Assembly (NCBI GenBank): GCA_037951105.1
Contig: JBAMJV010009675.1
Span: 23,501 to 87,500, forward strand
DNA length: 64,000 nucleotides
Direction: 5' to 3'
Origin: Echinarachnius parma
Taxonomy: Eukaryota; Echinodermata; Echinoidea; Clypeasteroida; Echinarachniidae
Part shown: positions 1-10,400 of the stretch, in pieces
Layout: each line of letters starts with the position of its first letter
Numbering within the stretch: the stretch's first letter is position 1
Made by a program: the position numbers and the translations under genes
Notes under the pieces: generated by a model
The model's input: the letters and a program-made list of their open reading frames with translations, nothing else
What the model was told of the DNA's origin: nothing
Database searches by the model: none

Positions 1-380
1 TCCATGATTGGTTGCAAGAAAAACTGTTATGTGAAAAAATCTGTGACAGTGGGAATATTCCTCTAAAAAACAGAACAGGGTGACAGAGGCATCTTAACTG
101 TGGTCAGCTCTCTCTCCTACATGCAGATGTTCATAACTTTTAACCTTTCAACGGATCCTAAAGATTTAAGTCAGTGTCTATAATAATCCACCCTTTGCTC
201 TTAGAGGCTTGTCAGTCAAACCGCTCAATGTGCTCAAACAGAAATATCACATAATTCTTAAACCGTTCCGGACTGGTCCCGAAAATACTCAGAGAATGCA
301 TGTTATAGCAAAATCAGTCCGTCCTGAACCGGTTCGAATTTGATGGTTTACCATTCAATACATGCCCTAAAATTAATCAG

Positions 381-594
381 CACTCCTGTTTTGACTGGAA
401 TTTTAAGGGAAGCAGATTTGGAGGAAACCATTCTCTTCAAGGAACTTTATGAGACATTTCTGTCAACTCCATCCAAGGATTTCTCAACTTTTATACAAAT
501 GTGTATGGATGGTGATCATGAGGCAAGCAAACTGCAGAAATGTCTAGGTGACTTCCAATTCTTGCCTGAATTCAAGTCAATCTTCTCAATCTGA
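381..594 (+). CDS. Possible 3'-terminal exon of an unidentified plus-strand gene
   Basis: An open frame follows a possible acceptor (AG at 379-380) and runs about 70 codons to TGA at 592-594. It has a protein-like composition (acidic, Leu/Phe-rich, ending EFKSIFSI) and is not simple sequence. I do not recognise the family. If real, it would be the last exon of a gene entering from the left and converging on PNO1, whose stop lies 170 bp away on the other strand. No AATAAA is visible between the two stops. It could equally be a transposon remnant or a chance frame. Confidence 0.25.
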
Positions 595-642
595 GTCTCT
601 AGATACAAGTCCGTTATAACTCCTTTCCACAATTTGATGGAT

Positions 643-695
643 GCATCAAAATCTCCCAGCCGATATGCTTGCCACAGCACAAATGTTATTGTTCA
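643..695 (-). pseudogene. Decayed copy of PNO1 exon 5 (C-terminal exon)
   Basis: Read on the minus strand, this stretch repeats about 45 bp of the true last exon at 762-829, which lies ~116 bp away. It still encodes a recognisable C-terminus (VASISAGRF then TGA, against VASRSAERF then TGA in the real exon). The upstream half, including SKVYGN and the splice acceptor, is not recognisable. It lies downstream of the real stop, so it is probably inert 3' sequence. Confidence 0.75.
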
Positions 696-761
696 ACTTC
701 AATCATAATCGATCAAAGTCTGTCAGAGTTCAGTTCTTGGAACAGTGATTTCATAGGTGCA

Positions 762-3700
762 TCAAAATCTCTCAGCCGATCTGCTTGCCACAGCGCGCAT
801 ATTACCATACACTTTTGACGGAGGGCTCCCTGTAAATAAATGATAAAAAATTAACAAAATTATGATTTTCAGAAATAATGTTTTTATCACTAAATGAACA
901 TAGAGAAATTTGGACAATGCAATGTACTTATCCTATATTTGTGTTTGTTCTTTTACAACAACAATTCAATATTACAAAACCTATCAACAACCTTACATCT
1001 TGAGTGTTCAAATCTTAACTGTATGTGCACTGTTAAATAGTATCAAGCTCACCATTTGAAATGACATATTACATGAATGACACACACTTAACATTTAAGA
1101 CACAGACAAAGTCTATGGACAAATTCAGGCAGAAAATATTCAACATTTAACAAACTTTAGACATGTTTTTCCTTCATAACTTTTAGTAGTGGCTTTCAAA
1201 TTTTAGCCAGAAATGAAGTTATGTGCACTGTATCCCAAAATCCAACAGAGGAGCCTGAAATGTTCTGCGTGCTTTTCAAAGGGCACTTCACTATAGAATT
1301 TGGGCTCCATTTGTCTGGATTACACTCAGTACTGTTAGGAAAACTAAGGTACATACATGCAAACAGTCACAGGTTTGACCCATAGAAGGACTGATTTGTA
1401 CTTATGAGTAGAAAATTATCCATTACCTAAAATTAAGTTGCAGATGGCGGTCCTGGCAATCTTGATGTTCTGAAACGAGCCCAGGATGTGGATCTTCGTG
1501 TCAGCCAGCACAATCCTGGTCTTGGTCACATTCTCGATAGTGAACTTGGTCTTGCCTCCCTTGCCAGCTATCCTGCCGATCGCTCTCGACAAGTGGTCAC
1601 CCTTTAGAGGTTTGACATCCGTCACTTCAAATGACTCCAGGAACAGTTCGTCAAGTCGTAGAAGTGCTAAGGCATCCTGTGATAAACAGTAAAGAGCAAG
1701 AGAAAGGGTCTTAGCAAATTCCTCGGCCTATCATCTACAAGTACTGAGAAAAGATGAATAACTCAGAATGTTTCAAATGCAACTTTGCCAGCTATCCTGG
1801 CTGTCACCATGGACAAGTGGTCACCCTTCAGAGGTTTCACATCCGTCACTTCAAATGACCCCAGGAACAACTCGTAGAGCTGAATAACTGCTAAGGCATC
1901 CTGGCAATAGGGGGGGGGGGGGGGGGAATGCATTATTCTACATGGTGAACTTTGTCTTGTGCTCCATGCCAGCTATCCTGTTGATTGCTCTGGACAAGCG
2001 CCTGCTCTTCAAGGGTTTCACATCTGTCGCTTCAAATAATTCTAAAAATAGTTTGTCTCGTTGAATGAGAGCTATAATGCCAGGATAAATAGCCATGAAC
2101 AAGATTATTAACAAGTGAACTCATTATCCCCTGCATCTACAAAGTATTTCATTCAATGTAGCAATATAACTCTGCTTGAGTATTCAGGCGATTGCTCTTG
2201 GCAGTTTGACTCCTTTTAGAGGCTTTTACATCAATCACTTTAAGTTTAACATTACATTAGGAGCAGTTTGTCTGTGGAAGGGATTTGTTAATAATATACA
2301 AAGCAGGAATACATGACTTGATGTTACTTAATTGTTAAATGCATCTCTGAAAAGTATTTCAAGTGATTATACAGCATTTATGGCTGAAGTCAAAGGATAA
2401 TTGCATTTCTAATCATTTTTAAAAATACACAAATTGCATAAGTACTAGAAAAAATTACTTGAAGGAATATTAGTAACATTTTTGAATTTCATCTCCTCAT
2501 TTGTCAATAAACAATGATATAAACAAACTTGAAGAATAATCTAAATGCAATTAAGTTTATAATATGTGACCTTACACCACAAAACGACCAATAAGTGGGG
2601 AAAAATGATTGTGCTGCTTTTCATAAAACATTAAAATAGAAGTCATTACCTTTAAAATGGTATATCATTCGTCATATTTTGACTAAGCAAACCCTCTCAA
2701 AATGAACACCAAAGATTTGGAATATGGCTGAAGCATTTTTAAAATAAGGGAGAAACGGGCCATTTAACAGATCAGTTTCCATTAAAGCGCTGTAATAAGA
2801 TCACATTAATTAGATGAAAAAAATAATATTTAAACGTGATTTCCGACATCAAAATGTTACAGAAGCTAGATTAAAATATGCTTATTCAGGAAATACCAAA
2901 ATCCTAAATCTCATATTTTTACAAAATTTAACTATTTTAGCTAATAAAAGAGAAACTACCACGGCGACATAACGGTCGTTTTGTGGTGTAAGGTCACATA
3001 TGGTCTCTCTTACCTCAACTTCGAATCCCAACAGGAAGGCCTTCACAAAGTCATGTCCTTTCTGCAGAGCGCTAATCTCTTGAGTATCTGCTGAAGACTG
3101 TACATTTTTTAAAAGAGGATACATTATATTTAATACAAGATCTTTCTTTGAAGTTTTCTTCAACAAATGATACAGGGAACCAACATTCAAAACTAATTCT
3201 TTGATTGATAAGTTAAAGTGAATAGTTTTTAGTAATCAGTTACACCATACATATAATTACTGCTCACAATCATTCCTGGGTTTGCAGAAACAGACTTCAT
3301 GTATTTCTATCGTTTTAAGATCTTATCTACCCCTTCATTATGTTCATAGACAATAGATCTTAGTCTTCTTTGGTGCTACTTCCACAGGTGTGCCAGGTCC
3401 ATAAAATTGATAACGTAGTTTGGTGCATTTTCAAATTCTTACAGATATTTTTCCAGTTAATCAAGGAACGGAATTCTAAAACGAATAGCAAAGAATTCAA
3501 GTTAAATAAACAGAGGAGTTCTAGATAGTCTGTTCTATTTTGAGTTTTTTCTCTGATCGTAGTTTAATCTGCCATCCTTAAGAATATTGTTCATGTAGTG
3601 TAAATTATCCTACCTTGGGGAAATTGCATCAAGAGTTGTGACTATTTGGAAAGTTGTGATTAATCGCAAGTCAGAAAAAATGCCTAAATGCGCACATCTA

Positions 3701-5744
3701 ATTGGCTCATTTGTGATAAATCGCAACATTGCGATTAATTGCACCTCTTTATGCAACACCCTCAGGACCACTTATCTGTAGATGTGGTTTGGCTTACCCT
3801 CAACTCGACGTGTCTCGTCTTGAGGTTGAACCTGATCTGGAGTTTGAGATGCTCAACGATGGGTGTGAAGATCTTCATCCATTGATCCTTCAGTGGTGTG
3901 TATCTGTTGGCGGGCACTGGGATCTTTCGTATTTCTGTGCTTCCCTCCTGGTGAAGAGATGTGTAAAATTTAAATTTAAGGAATAAGTGGTAGAACATGC
4001 ACATTTCTCATGTCCATGACAAATAGTCGTCGTCGAGTTGGCAGAGATCCAAAACTTAAAATAATTGTATGAATAAGAACAAGGCTAATCACAGCTGTGC
4101 TACTATTTATTAGTGTTACTTCAGCACTAGCCTGATTACCTGGGACTAGTTAACATAGCTTCAGTCAATATTTTTTCATTAAACATGATTGAATAGTGCT
4201 TCATTTAATTTCTTAAACTGGTCGATGTCTAATTTGTTACCAGATTCGAACAAGCAAAATTAATCAAAAGTACATTCAATATATTATTGTGATGTCCAAC
4301 TCGGATCAATCAGTAATCAATCATTTTCACAGGCTTTTTACAGTAAGTCAGTAAACAAAATATTGATATTTCAGCATTCTCTTCATCTTCGAAGACGTGC
4401 CCACGACCTGCCATGCATGACTAAAAGAATCACAAAATATAAATATAAATTGCATAGTAGAGCATGGGTTCTTTCACATCTACTAAGTAAACATGGTCCA
4501 GTCAGCTGGACCATTTACACGCAATATACGCTAATACGCGGGAGATAAGCATACTGCCCATTCGTACGTGTACCGTTTAACATTTGAACGCTAAGTTTTA
4601 GGACGCATTGGTAAGGAAAGCGGACAGGAAATAATCATTTTTACCTCCATTTTGCGGTCTTCAAAAGTAAAAAACAACAGAGTCAGTAATTATTATCAAA
4701 GTATATAAATTGTGGATCACATAAACGAAAGTTTGTTTGCATTTGCTGGTAAATGGAGGAAGAAATCTGCCGACAAAAAATGTTTTCATGTCGGATAGTG
4801 CAGCAGGCGGTAGAGGTTGATCTCCGCACAATGCTATTGTAATGAAGCTATGTGTGGGCTCTTCTAATTTTAGTTTTAGTCTGAATGCATACAGAGTACG
4901 AGTCTTTTCGTTTCATTTCATTTCATTTCATTTATTGACTCATAAAACCAAAACAAGGATAATTACATAAAAACATAATTAACAATGTAAAACAAGACAA
5001 ATGAATAATACATAAATACAACAATTGTACAATACAAATAAATGAGATTGGAATATGAGAAGGGACCATAATTAAAGATAAAAAGAATCTTGGTGGGTAT
5101 GGTCCCCGAGTGAAGCGGCTGCTTCAAAATAGGCAGTCTTGGGCATGTCAGAAAGAGAATGCCGATATTTCTATGTGTTCGGTCACAATTTTACTCGAGA
5201 CTAAATAAGACAGACATATACAAAGGGTCAATACTAATAGAATGATAAATCTATATATCTGCAGCTGCATTATTTAGTTTTAAATTAATTATTTATTCTG
5301 AAAAGACAGAAGTTCTGGAATTAATTTGCAATTTCACTACACAGCAGCTCAAAATACAACATAAATTCAAAGTACCTGATACAATCAACAACCTTTTCTT
5401 TTTCTAGTTGATACATGCTATATTAATATTGACATAACATATTAAGTTGAGTTATAATCTAAAAGTTTATCGTCCTTGTCATGTCGTCTCCGATTTCGGA
5501 TACGTAAGTGAAGAGGAAACATGAATACTAGTAGGTGGGACTGATGACAACTTACTAATAATCTTGCCCCTTTGAGAGGAGGGAAATTCGGTCTTGCTAC
5601 GGGTTTTGTTACAAGTTCCGTCGCCATCTTCTCATCTTGGACTTTCCTCTTCCTAGAACTCTTTGATTTCACCGATCTGAACTCGTCAGAAGGCACGGTT
5701 ACTTCCGATGTTTCCATCCTCGTGGACGTGGTCGTGGATGCCAT
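762..5744 (-). CDS. PNO1: RNA-binding protein PNO1 (partner of NOB1), five exons
   Basis: PNO1 is a KH-type factor of late pre-40S particles. It binds the 3' end region of 18S rRNA with the endonuclease NOB1, in nucleolus and cytoplasm. Exons on the minus strand: 5556-5744, 3798-3947, 3014-3097, 1427-1676 and 762-829, all with GT/AG borders. Together they give 741 nt (246 residues plus stop); human PNO1 has 252. Residues 1-63 are a basic, poorly conserved tail (SRKRK). Exon 2 holds the conserved [14 protein letters not shown] block. Exon 4 carries the KH core [20 protein letters not shown], with GKGG near residues 179-182. The last exon ends [16 protein letters not shown], the family's C-terminus. 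The frame is intact throughout. The start at 5744 is the only in-frame Met before the conserved region that gives a normal length. Several exons have decayed copies nearby, described separately. The gene is divergent from KPTN and probably shares its promoter region. Confidence 0.96.
1776..1905 (-). pseudogene. Copy 2 of PNO1 KH exon (exon 4), frame still open
   Basis: On the minus strand this repeats the first half of PNO1 exon 4 (true exon at 1427-1676). By eye, about 30 of 41 residues agree, including the unbroken block [16 protein letters not shown] and the following RIAGK. A CAG precedes the GAT codon that opens the exon, so an acceptor-like site survives. Homology stops after RIAGK, where the GGKTKFTIE part of the KH core is lost and no donor is evident. 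A G-run abuts it at 1911-1926. It sits in PNO1 intron 3 and would insert an abnormal segment if spliced in. Confidence 0.85.
1950..2075 (-). pseudogene. Copy 3 of PNO1 KH exon, more diverged
   Basis: A further minus-strand repeat of PNO1 exon 4. About 40 codons remain free of stops and frameshifts, with clear matches (TDVKPLK, LSRAI, RIAG, KTKFT), but many substitutions have accumulated and the acceptor AG has become GG. A TAG follows directly after KTKFTM. It is older or less constrained than copy 2. Confidence 0.8.
2180..2290 (-). pseudogene. Copy 4 of PNO1 KH exon, heavily decayed
   Basis: This shows nucleotide-level resemblance to the same half of PNO1 exon 4 (the minus-strand equivalents of VIDVKPLK, AIA and the flanking words), with several indels and stops. 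It is the most distant member from the true exon, giving a decay gradient across 1427-2290. Confidence 0.65.
2563..3001. mobile_element. MITE in PNO1 intron 3 (TATGTGACC termini)
   Basis: Terminal inverted repeats of about 27 bp begin TATGTGACCTTACACCACAA at 2563 and are matched in reverse complement ending at 3001. No coding capacity is seen inside ~440 bp of AT-rich sequence. The right end lies only about 12 bp from the exon 3 boundary (donor GTAAGAG at 3007-3013). The termini resemble those of the element at 42396-42655. Confidence 0.85.
3625..3765. mobile_element. Short MITE fragment with GCGATTAAT motifs, PNO1 intron 2
   Basis: The stretch contains inverted copies of a motif around TTGCGATTAATCG, with a related copy at 12515-12640 and a weak one near 41790-41850 (TGCAAAAAGTCACAATTAAT). 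It has no coding capacity and appears to be a low-copy, diverged MITE family. Confidence 0.5.
4475..4860. repeat. Left copy of a ~370-bp direct repeat
   Basis: This block recurs in the same orientation at 6555-6915. Shared words include CACATCTACTAA at the left end, GGATCACATAAACGAAAGTT, and the closing GCAGCAGGCGG. It lies inside PNO1 intron 1, while the other copy lies upstream of PNO1, so the pair brackets exon 1 and the intergenic promoter. No terminal inverted repeats are apparent. It could be a segmental duplication or a dispersed repeat. Confidence 0.8.
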
Positions 5745-6060
5745 GATTGCGTAATACAGGATATAGTTTTGATATGTACAACGCGTGAGTGAAACGTTCT
5801 ATTTACAACTCGCAGTTTCCTCGTGCGCGCGTATACATTCTAAAATGTATGCTTGTTTATGACTTACTGCAGACACAATTCGAGTACGGAGTGCGGATAA
5901 CGCGGCGATTGGGCGTTTTCTAAACCCACTTTCCGCATTTAATTTTCGCTGAGCCCAAATTTTACAACAAGATATGTGTCTATAGCAACAAGAGCGTAAC
6001 TTTATATATAGAAGATCGATAATGCGAAGCTTAGACAATTTCTAGCAGCTGATGATGCGA
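5745..6060 (-). promoter_or_regulatory. Probable PNO1 promoter / 5' UTR
   Basis: This sequence directly upstream of the PNO1 start is richer in CpG than its surroundings (for example GTGCGCGCG near 5824 and GCGGATAACGCGGCGATT near 5890). No TATA box is obvious, as expected for a ribosome-assembly housekeeping gene. The call rests on position and composition only; the transcription start is unknown. Confidence 0.4.
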
Positions 6061-7410
6061 GTATGCTACACCTCAATAAATTAATTCTGCCCCAGCCCGA
6101 ATGCTGCGAGCTCTAGCTCTAGTGTAAGTCTGACTACTATTAGCTGCAGTGCCAGTACAGAACTTATTTCCTACAATTTTGTTATATTCCTCTTGAGCTT
6201 GATCTTGCCTTTGTTGTTGCAAGTATGAGGTATGTGTACACGTATGAGAATTAAAAAAATAAACTGTGAATCTAATTTGTTCAATATATAATTAAAATAA
6301 TATTTGATTTGATTTTGAGAATTTGAGTAAATTGAGATGACTGAATGAGTTCAACTGAGGCTACTGAGTGAGAGTTAATTTATTAATGATTTATACTGAT
6401 GTTGATGATAAAAAATGACATGCATTGAATGAACCACTTTGAATTATGACTTGTTATTTGGTTGATAATAAAGCCTAAAAATAATATAATAAAATATGAA
6501 CATTGGTGTCGCTAACCAAGGCCCAAGGCAAGGGGCTTTCACGGCCACGGCGCCCACATCTACTAAAGTAAATTGTCCAATCAGTTGGACCATTTACACA
6601 CAATATACGCTAGAGATGAGCATACCGCCCATTCATACACTACCGTTCAACAGTTGAATGCAGGACGCATCGGTAAGGAAAACGAACGGGAAATAATCAT
6701 TTTTTTCCCTACATTTTGAGGATCTTCAAAACAACAGAGTCGGTAATTATTATCAAAGTATATGATTGTGGATCACATAAACGAAAGTTTGTTTGCATTT
6801 GCTGGTAAATAGAGGGAGAAATCGGCTGACAAAAAATGTTTTTGTGTTGGATAATGCAGCAGGCGGAAGAGGTTGATCCCCGCACAGCGCTAGTATTGTA
6901 CTTTACCTATGTGTGTGACGGCGCCTGAATGAACCTGGACCTGGTAGTTTTTGTTATGTAAGACATCATTTTATATAAAATGTATTGCAGGAAGACGTTC
7001 TACTTCTCTAGGTCCACACAGAAGACACAGTCCAATGAAAGGGGGCAGCAAATTTCAAAGAAACTCATACAATATTTGTTTAAATGGGTCATCCTGTCCA
7101 TTTTGGAGAAATTATCATAAATTTGTTATTTTTTTACCATTTTTGTTTAGATTTTCACAGATTGTTCCTCCTATACTCATCAACAGCTGGACACAATTTC
7201 GTGTTTGTTGTTTTTTGGGAACTTTATTTTTCTAGACAAATTTTGTCCGTAATATTTTCCCACCCCCTGCAAGCAAGCATGGGGCCATTTACACTATTTT
7301 CCCTTTATGTTTACCATTCATATTGCAGGGTAGACAAATGACATTCCAATTTCCATAATCAAGTTGGATACCTTCAACTAATCTACAAGTATCAGTAGTC
7401 AGTACCAGTC
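6061..7410. other. PNO1-KPTN divergent intergenic region
   Basis: This holds no coding exon that I can support. It is mostly AT-rich sequence, with the right copy of the direct repeat (6555-6915). A KPTN promoter must lie here, but no core element stands out. Small open frames between 6950 and 7341 lack protein-like composition. Confidence 0.5.
6555..6915. repeat. Right copy of the ~370-bp direct repeat
   Basis: This is the direct-repeat partner of 4475-4860, with scattered substitutions and small indels (the left copy retains an extra CTAATACGCGGG block). It lies between PNO1 and KPTN. Confidence 0.8.
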
Positions 7411-10400
7411 ATGGCTGAGAGACATGGTTTCCACGAAGCCCACTTCACGTCGCTGCCCTGTCAGAGCAACGTGTACGGCCTGACTTGCCTGGCGTACCCG
7501 GACGGGCTGGCGAAGGTCTTAGTCGCACCGCTGAAGGACAAGGTGGTCTCGCTCGAGTACGTGGCCGGCTCGGAGCGCGGCAAACTCAAGCCCATCGCAA
7601 AGGACATACACTTTGCAGGAATTCCAGGTATAATCTCTAATGTAATCAGTGTTGTAAATCATTTAAAATATGTAAACATTTTGTACAAACTTGCCATATT
7701 ATTTAGTCGTGAGTATTGCAGTGGCTCATGTATACATGGCATTCTCTTTAAATACTTTAGTCCACCCCCTCCATTCACTTACCTCCTTTCGTCACGGACA
7801 TGGACCAAAACCCACAGATACGTTTACAGACAGAGAGAGGGTGACCTAAACCACGATTAGGCCAAATATGCACATTTTTTAGATTTGATGTGTTACACTC
7901 AAATTTCTTATTATCTATGACTATGACGTTCATGACTTTAGAACTAACGATTTTATGCAAATTGATGTTACCATAATGTCTGCATCCTGGTTATCAAAGC
8001 TTGTGTGTTACCATAATGTCTGCATCCTGGTTATCAACCTTGTGCTGGTGCAAGTTGTCATCAAAACATCAATAACTTTCTATTCTTTTCATGATCCTCT
8101 TATGTCCGTGCAGACGATGCTGAGATTATCGGCATAGACTCCTACCAACGAGTAACAGAGGGCGGGGGAGGGCACACCATCGCCATCACTTTCACTAAGG
8201 TAAATGCCTAAATTGGCAGACCCTCCCATCCCATCACTGCTTAGATCTGTATTATGTAAGTGATACCTATTACGTTCAGGGTGATTTATTGATGTATCCC
8301 CCTTGAACATTTGGTATTATGTAAAGATTTACGCCTATTGCCAGTGCATCCTATCATCTTAATAGTAAAAATAATCACTCTTTCAAAAAGTTTTCCTGTA
8401 TATAGCTTGGACAACTACCAGTACCACCTAGGCAGTTTACCCATTACATATAGATCAGTTGTCCAAATTTTGCCTGTGCTGTGATGTTTAAAGCCAACAT
8501 TTAAACAGCTAATTAAGCACATTGTTTATGTTGTGTATAAAATTCATTAAATTCATAAAATTAAACACACCATTAGTATCACTATGAGTTAACAAACAAT
8601 ATTGTGCTATCATTCATCCATTTAGAAAATTAAGTGCACCATGAATGCTCATTTGAGCTTATGGGTCTGATTATTTTGGTGGACTTCTTTGGTGGACCTC
8701 TTTCTAATAGCCTGAATAGTCCTAATTATAGTGACTTTAATTTCTTATGTTTTAATCCTCTAAATGTATCTGATTGTCATCATTGTCTATTAAATACAGG
8801 ATGCAGAAACGGAGAATCCCATCCACTTCTTAAATCTGTACGCACCGTGGGAGAAAGGCTCGGAGTATGTGCTTGATGGCATTGATCGTAAGTCATCATT
8901 TGCGTAATCTGGGTTAAGTCTTAACCCGTTGCTTACGGGAACCGGGTGGGCTATGTACAAAGTCTATGGGGATTTCGGAATCTTGTAGTGAACGGGTTAA
9001 AATAGGACCAATAAATGACATTTGATGTATATAATTACATAATAATTACAATACCCTTTAATACTGTCTATGGAGCAGCAATGTGTGTGACGCAGTATAG
9101 TATTTGAGATATAATTTTGTTTTGCCTCTGACGAAGTTCCTTTTTGTAAGGACATCCAGCAATCGTTATAGATTAAATTACATTTTTCATCTATCTGATA
9201 ATTATGTGAAACATCTATTTTCTTTCAGAAACATGGACCAATATGGAACTAGATTTTACACCCTTCTATCTTTGCCATACAAAGTAAGTACCACTCATAT
9301 TTTGTGTATCGTATTCTTTCCCTTTAGACTGATCTATCTGTCTAAAATCTATCTATCTATCTATCTATCTATTATAATATAATATATATACTCATCTACC
9401 CTGTCGTATTGTTAACAATACATGTCAACTAAAAGATCTTTGAAGCTCAATGAGTAGCATTTGATAATTGTTGTTTCTTTTGGGTAAAAATATTATACTA
9501 TCAGTCTTGCAATTGTGACCAAACATATGATATTACTTTTCACTATCACTTGGATGTTTTGTTTTTTGTGAACATACTTGAAAGTAGTACATTTCTTTAC
9601 AATTTGCATTGAAAATACCATTTATTCTTCTCTCATATGTTTTGAATATATTTTCTGCATCAGGATTCTCGAGGATGGTGAGAGGGAGATTGTGTATCTG
9701 CTGACTGGATCCGACAAACAGGTTCATCTGTACAGAGAGGTATAAAGCTATAAACCACACAAACACAGCATTCATATGCACATTATTAACATACTGTTGT
9801 GTGTCGCAAGCAATGCATAGACAATGCATGGCTAGCTGGTATTGTTGGCACACCAACACATGCATTGTCTATGTAGTCTGTGGGACAAAGAAATTATGAT
9901 TATGGCATGTAAATGGTCGTACCGTTGTATGACCATTTACATCGTAGATGTGACACTCTTGCCTCTTGCCTGTTGCATTAATACTTTGTGTGCCAGGAAT
10001 GTTACAGCTCTATGGCATTCGTGTGTATTTGGATGGTGCAATAATGCAACCTTGGCACTCAAGGAGTCAAAATTTAATTTGCAATAAAATACTGCTTCTT
10101 CTTCTTCATTTTTGTGTCCATCAAATGTTTAGCCAAGATTGGGCACAGCTCACAGTCTTCCTGTTCCCTGTCATAAGGTCTTAAAAGCCGAACTGCTCTT
10201 CAAGGGCTGGGCATTGGGGGAATGTGTGGCATCGTTAAAGCTGAAGCATACCTGCCAACTGTTCCGATTTATTCGGAATATTCTGATTTTCTGAATTTTT
10301 AGGACCTTAAAAATCGGAATATTCCGATTTTTCGAAATTCTGAATGACCAAATATTATTATTTTTAATTTTTTTAAACATCTTTTTGCATGATCGGAAAG

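Noticed and set aside
4363-4548. 61-residue frame in PNO1 intron 1
   Set aside because: It overlaps a non-coding direct repeat and shows no conservation in the repeat's other copy.
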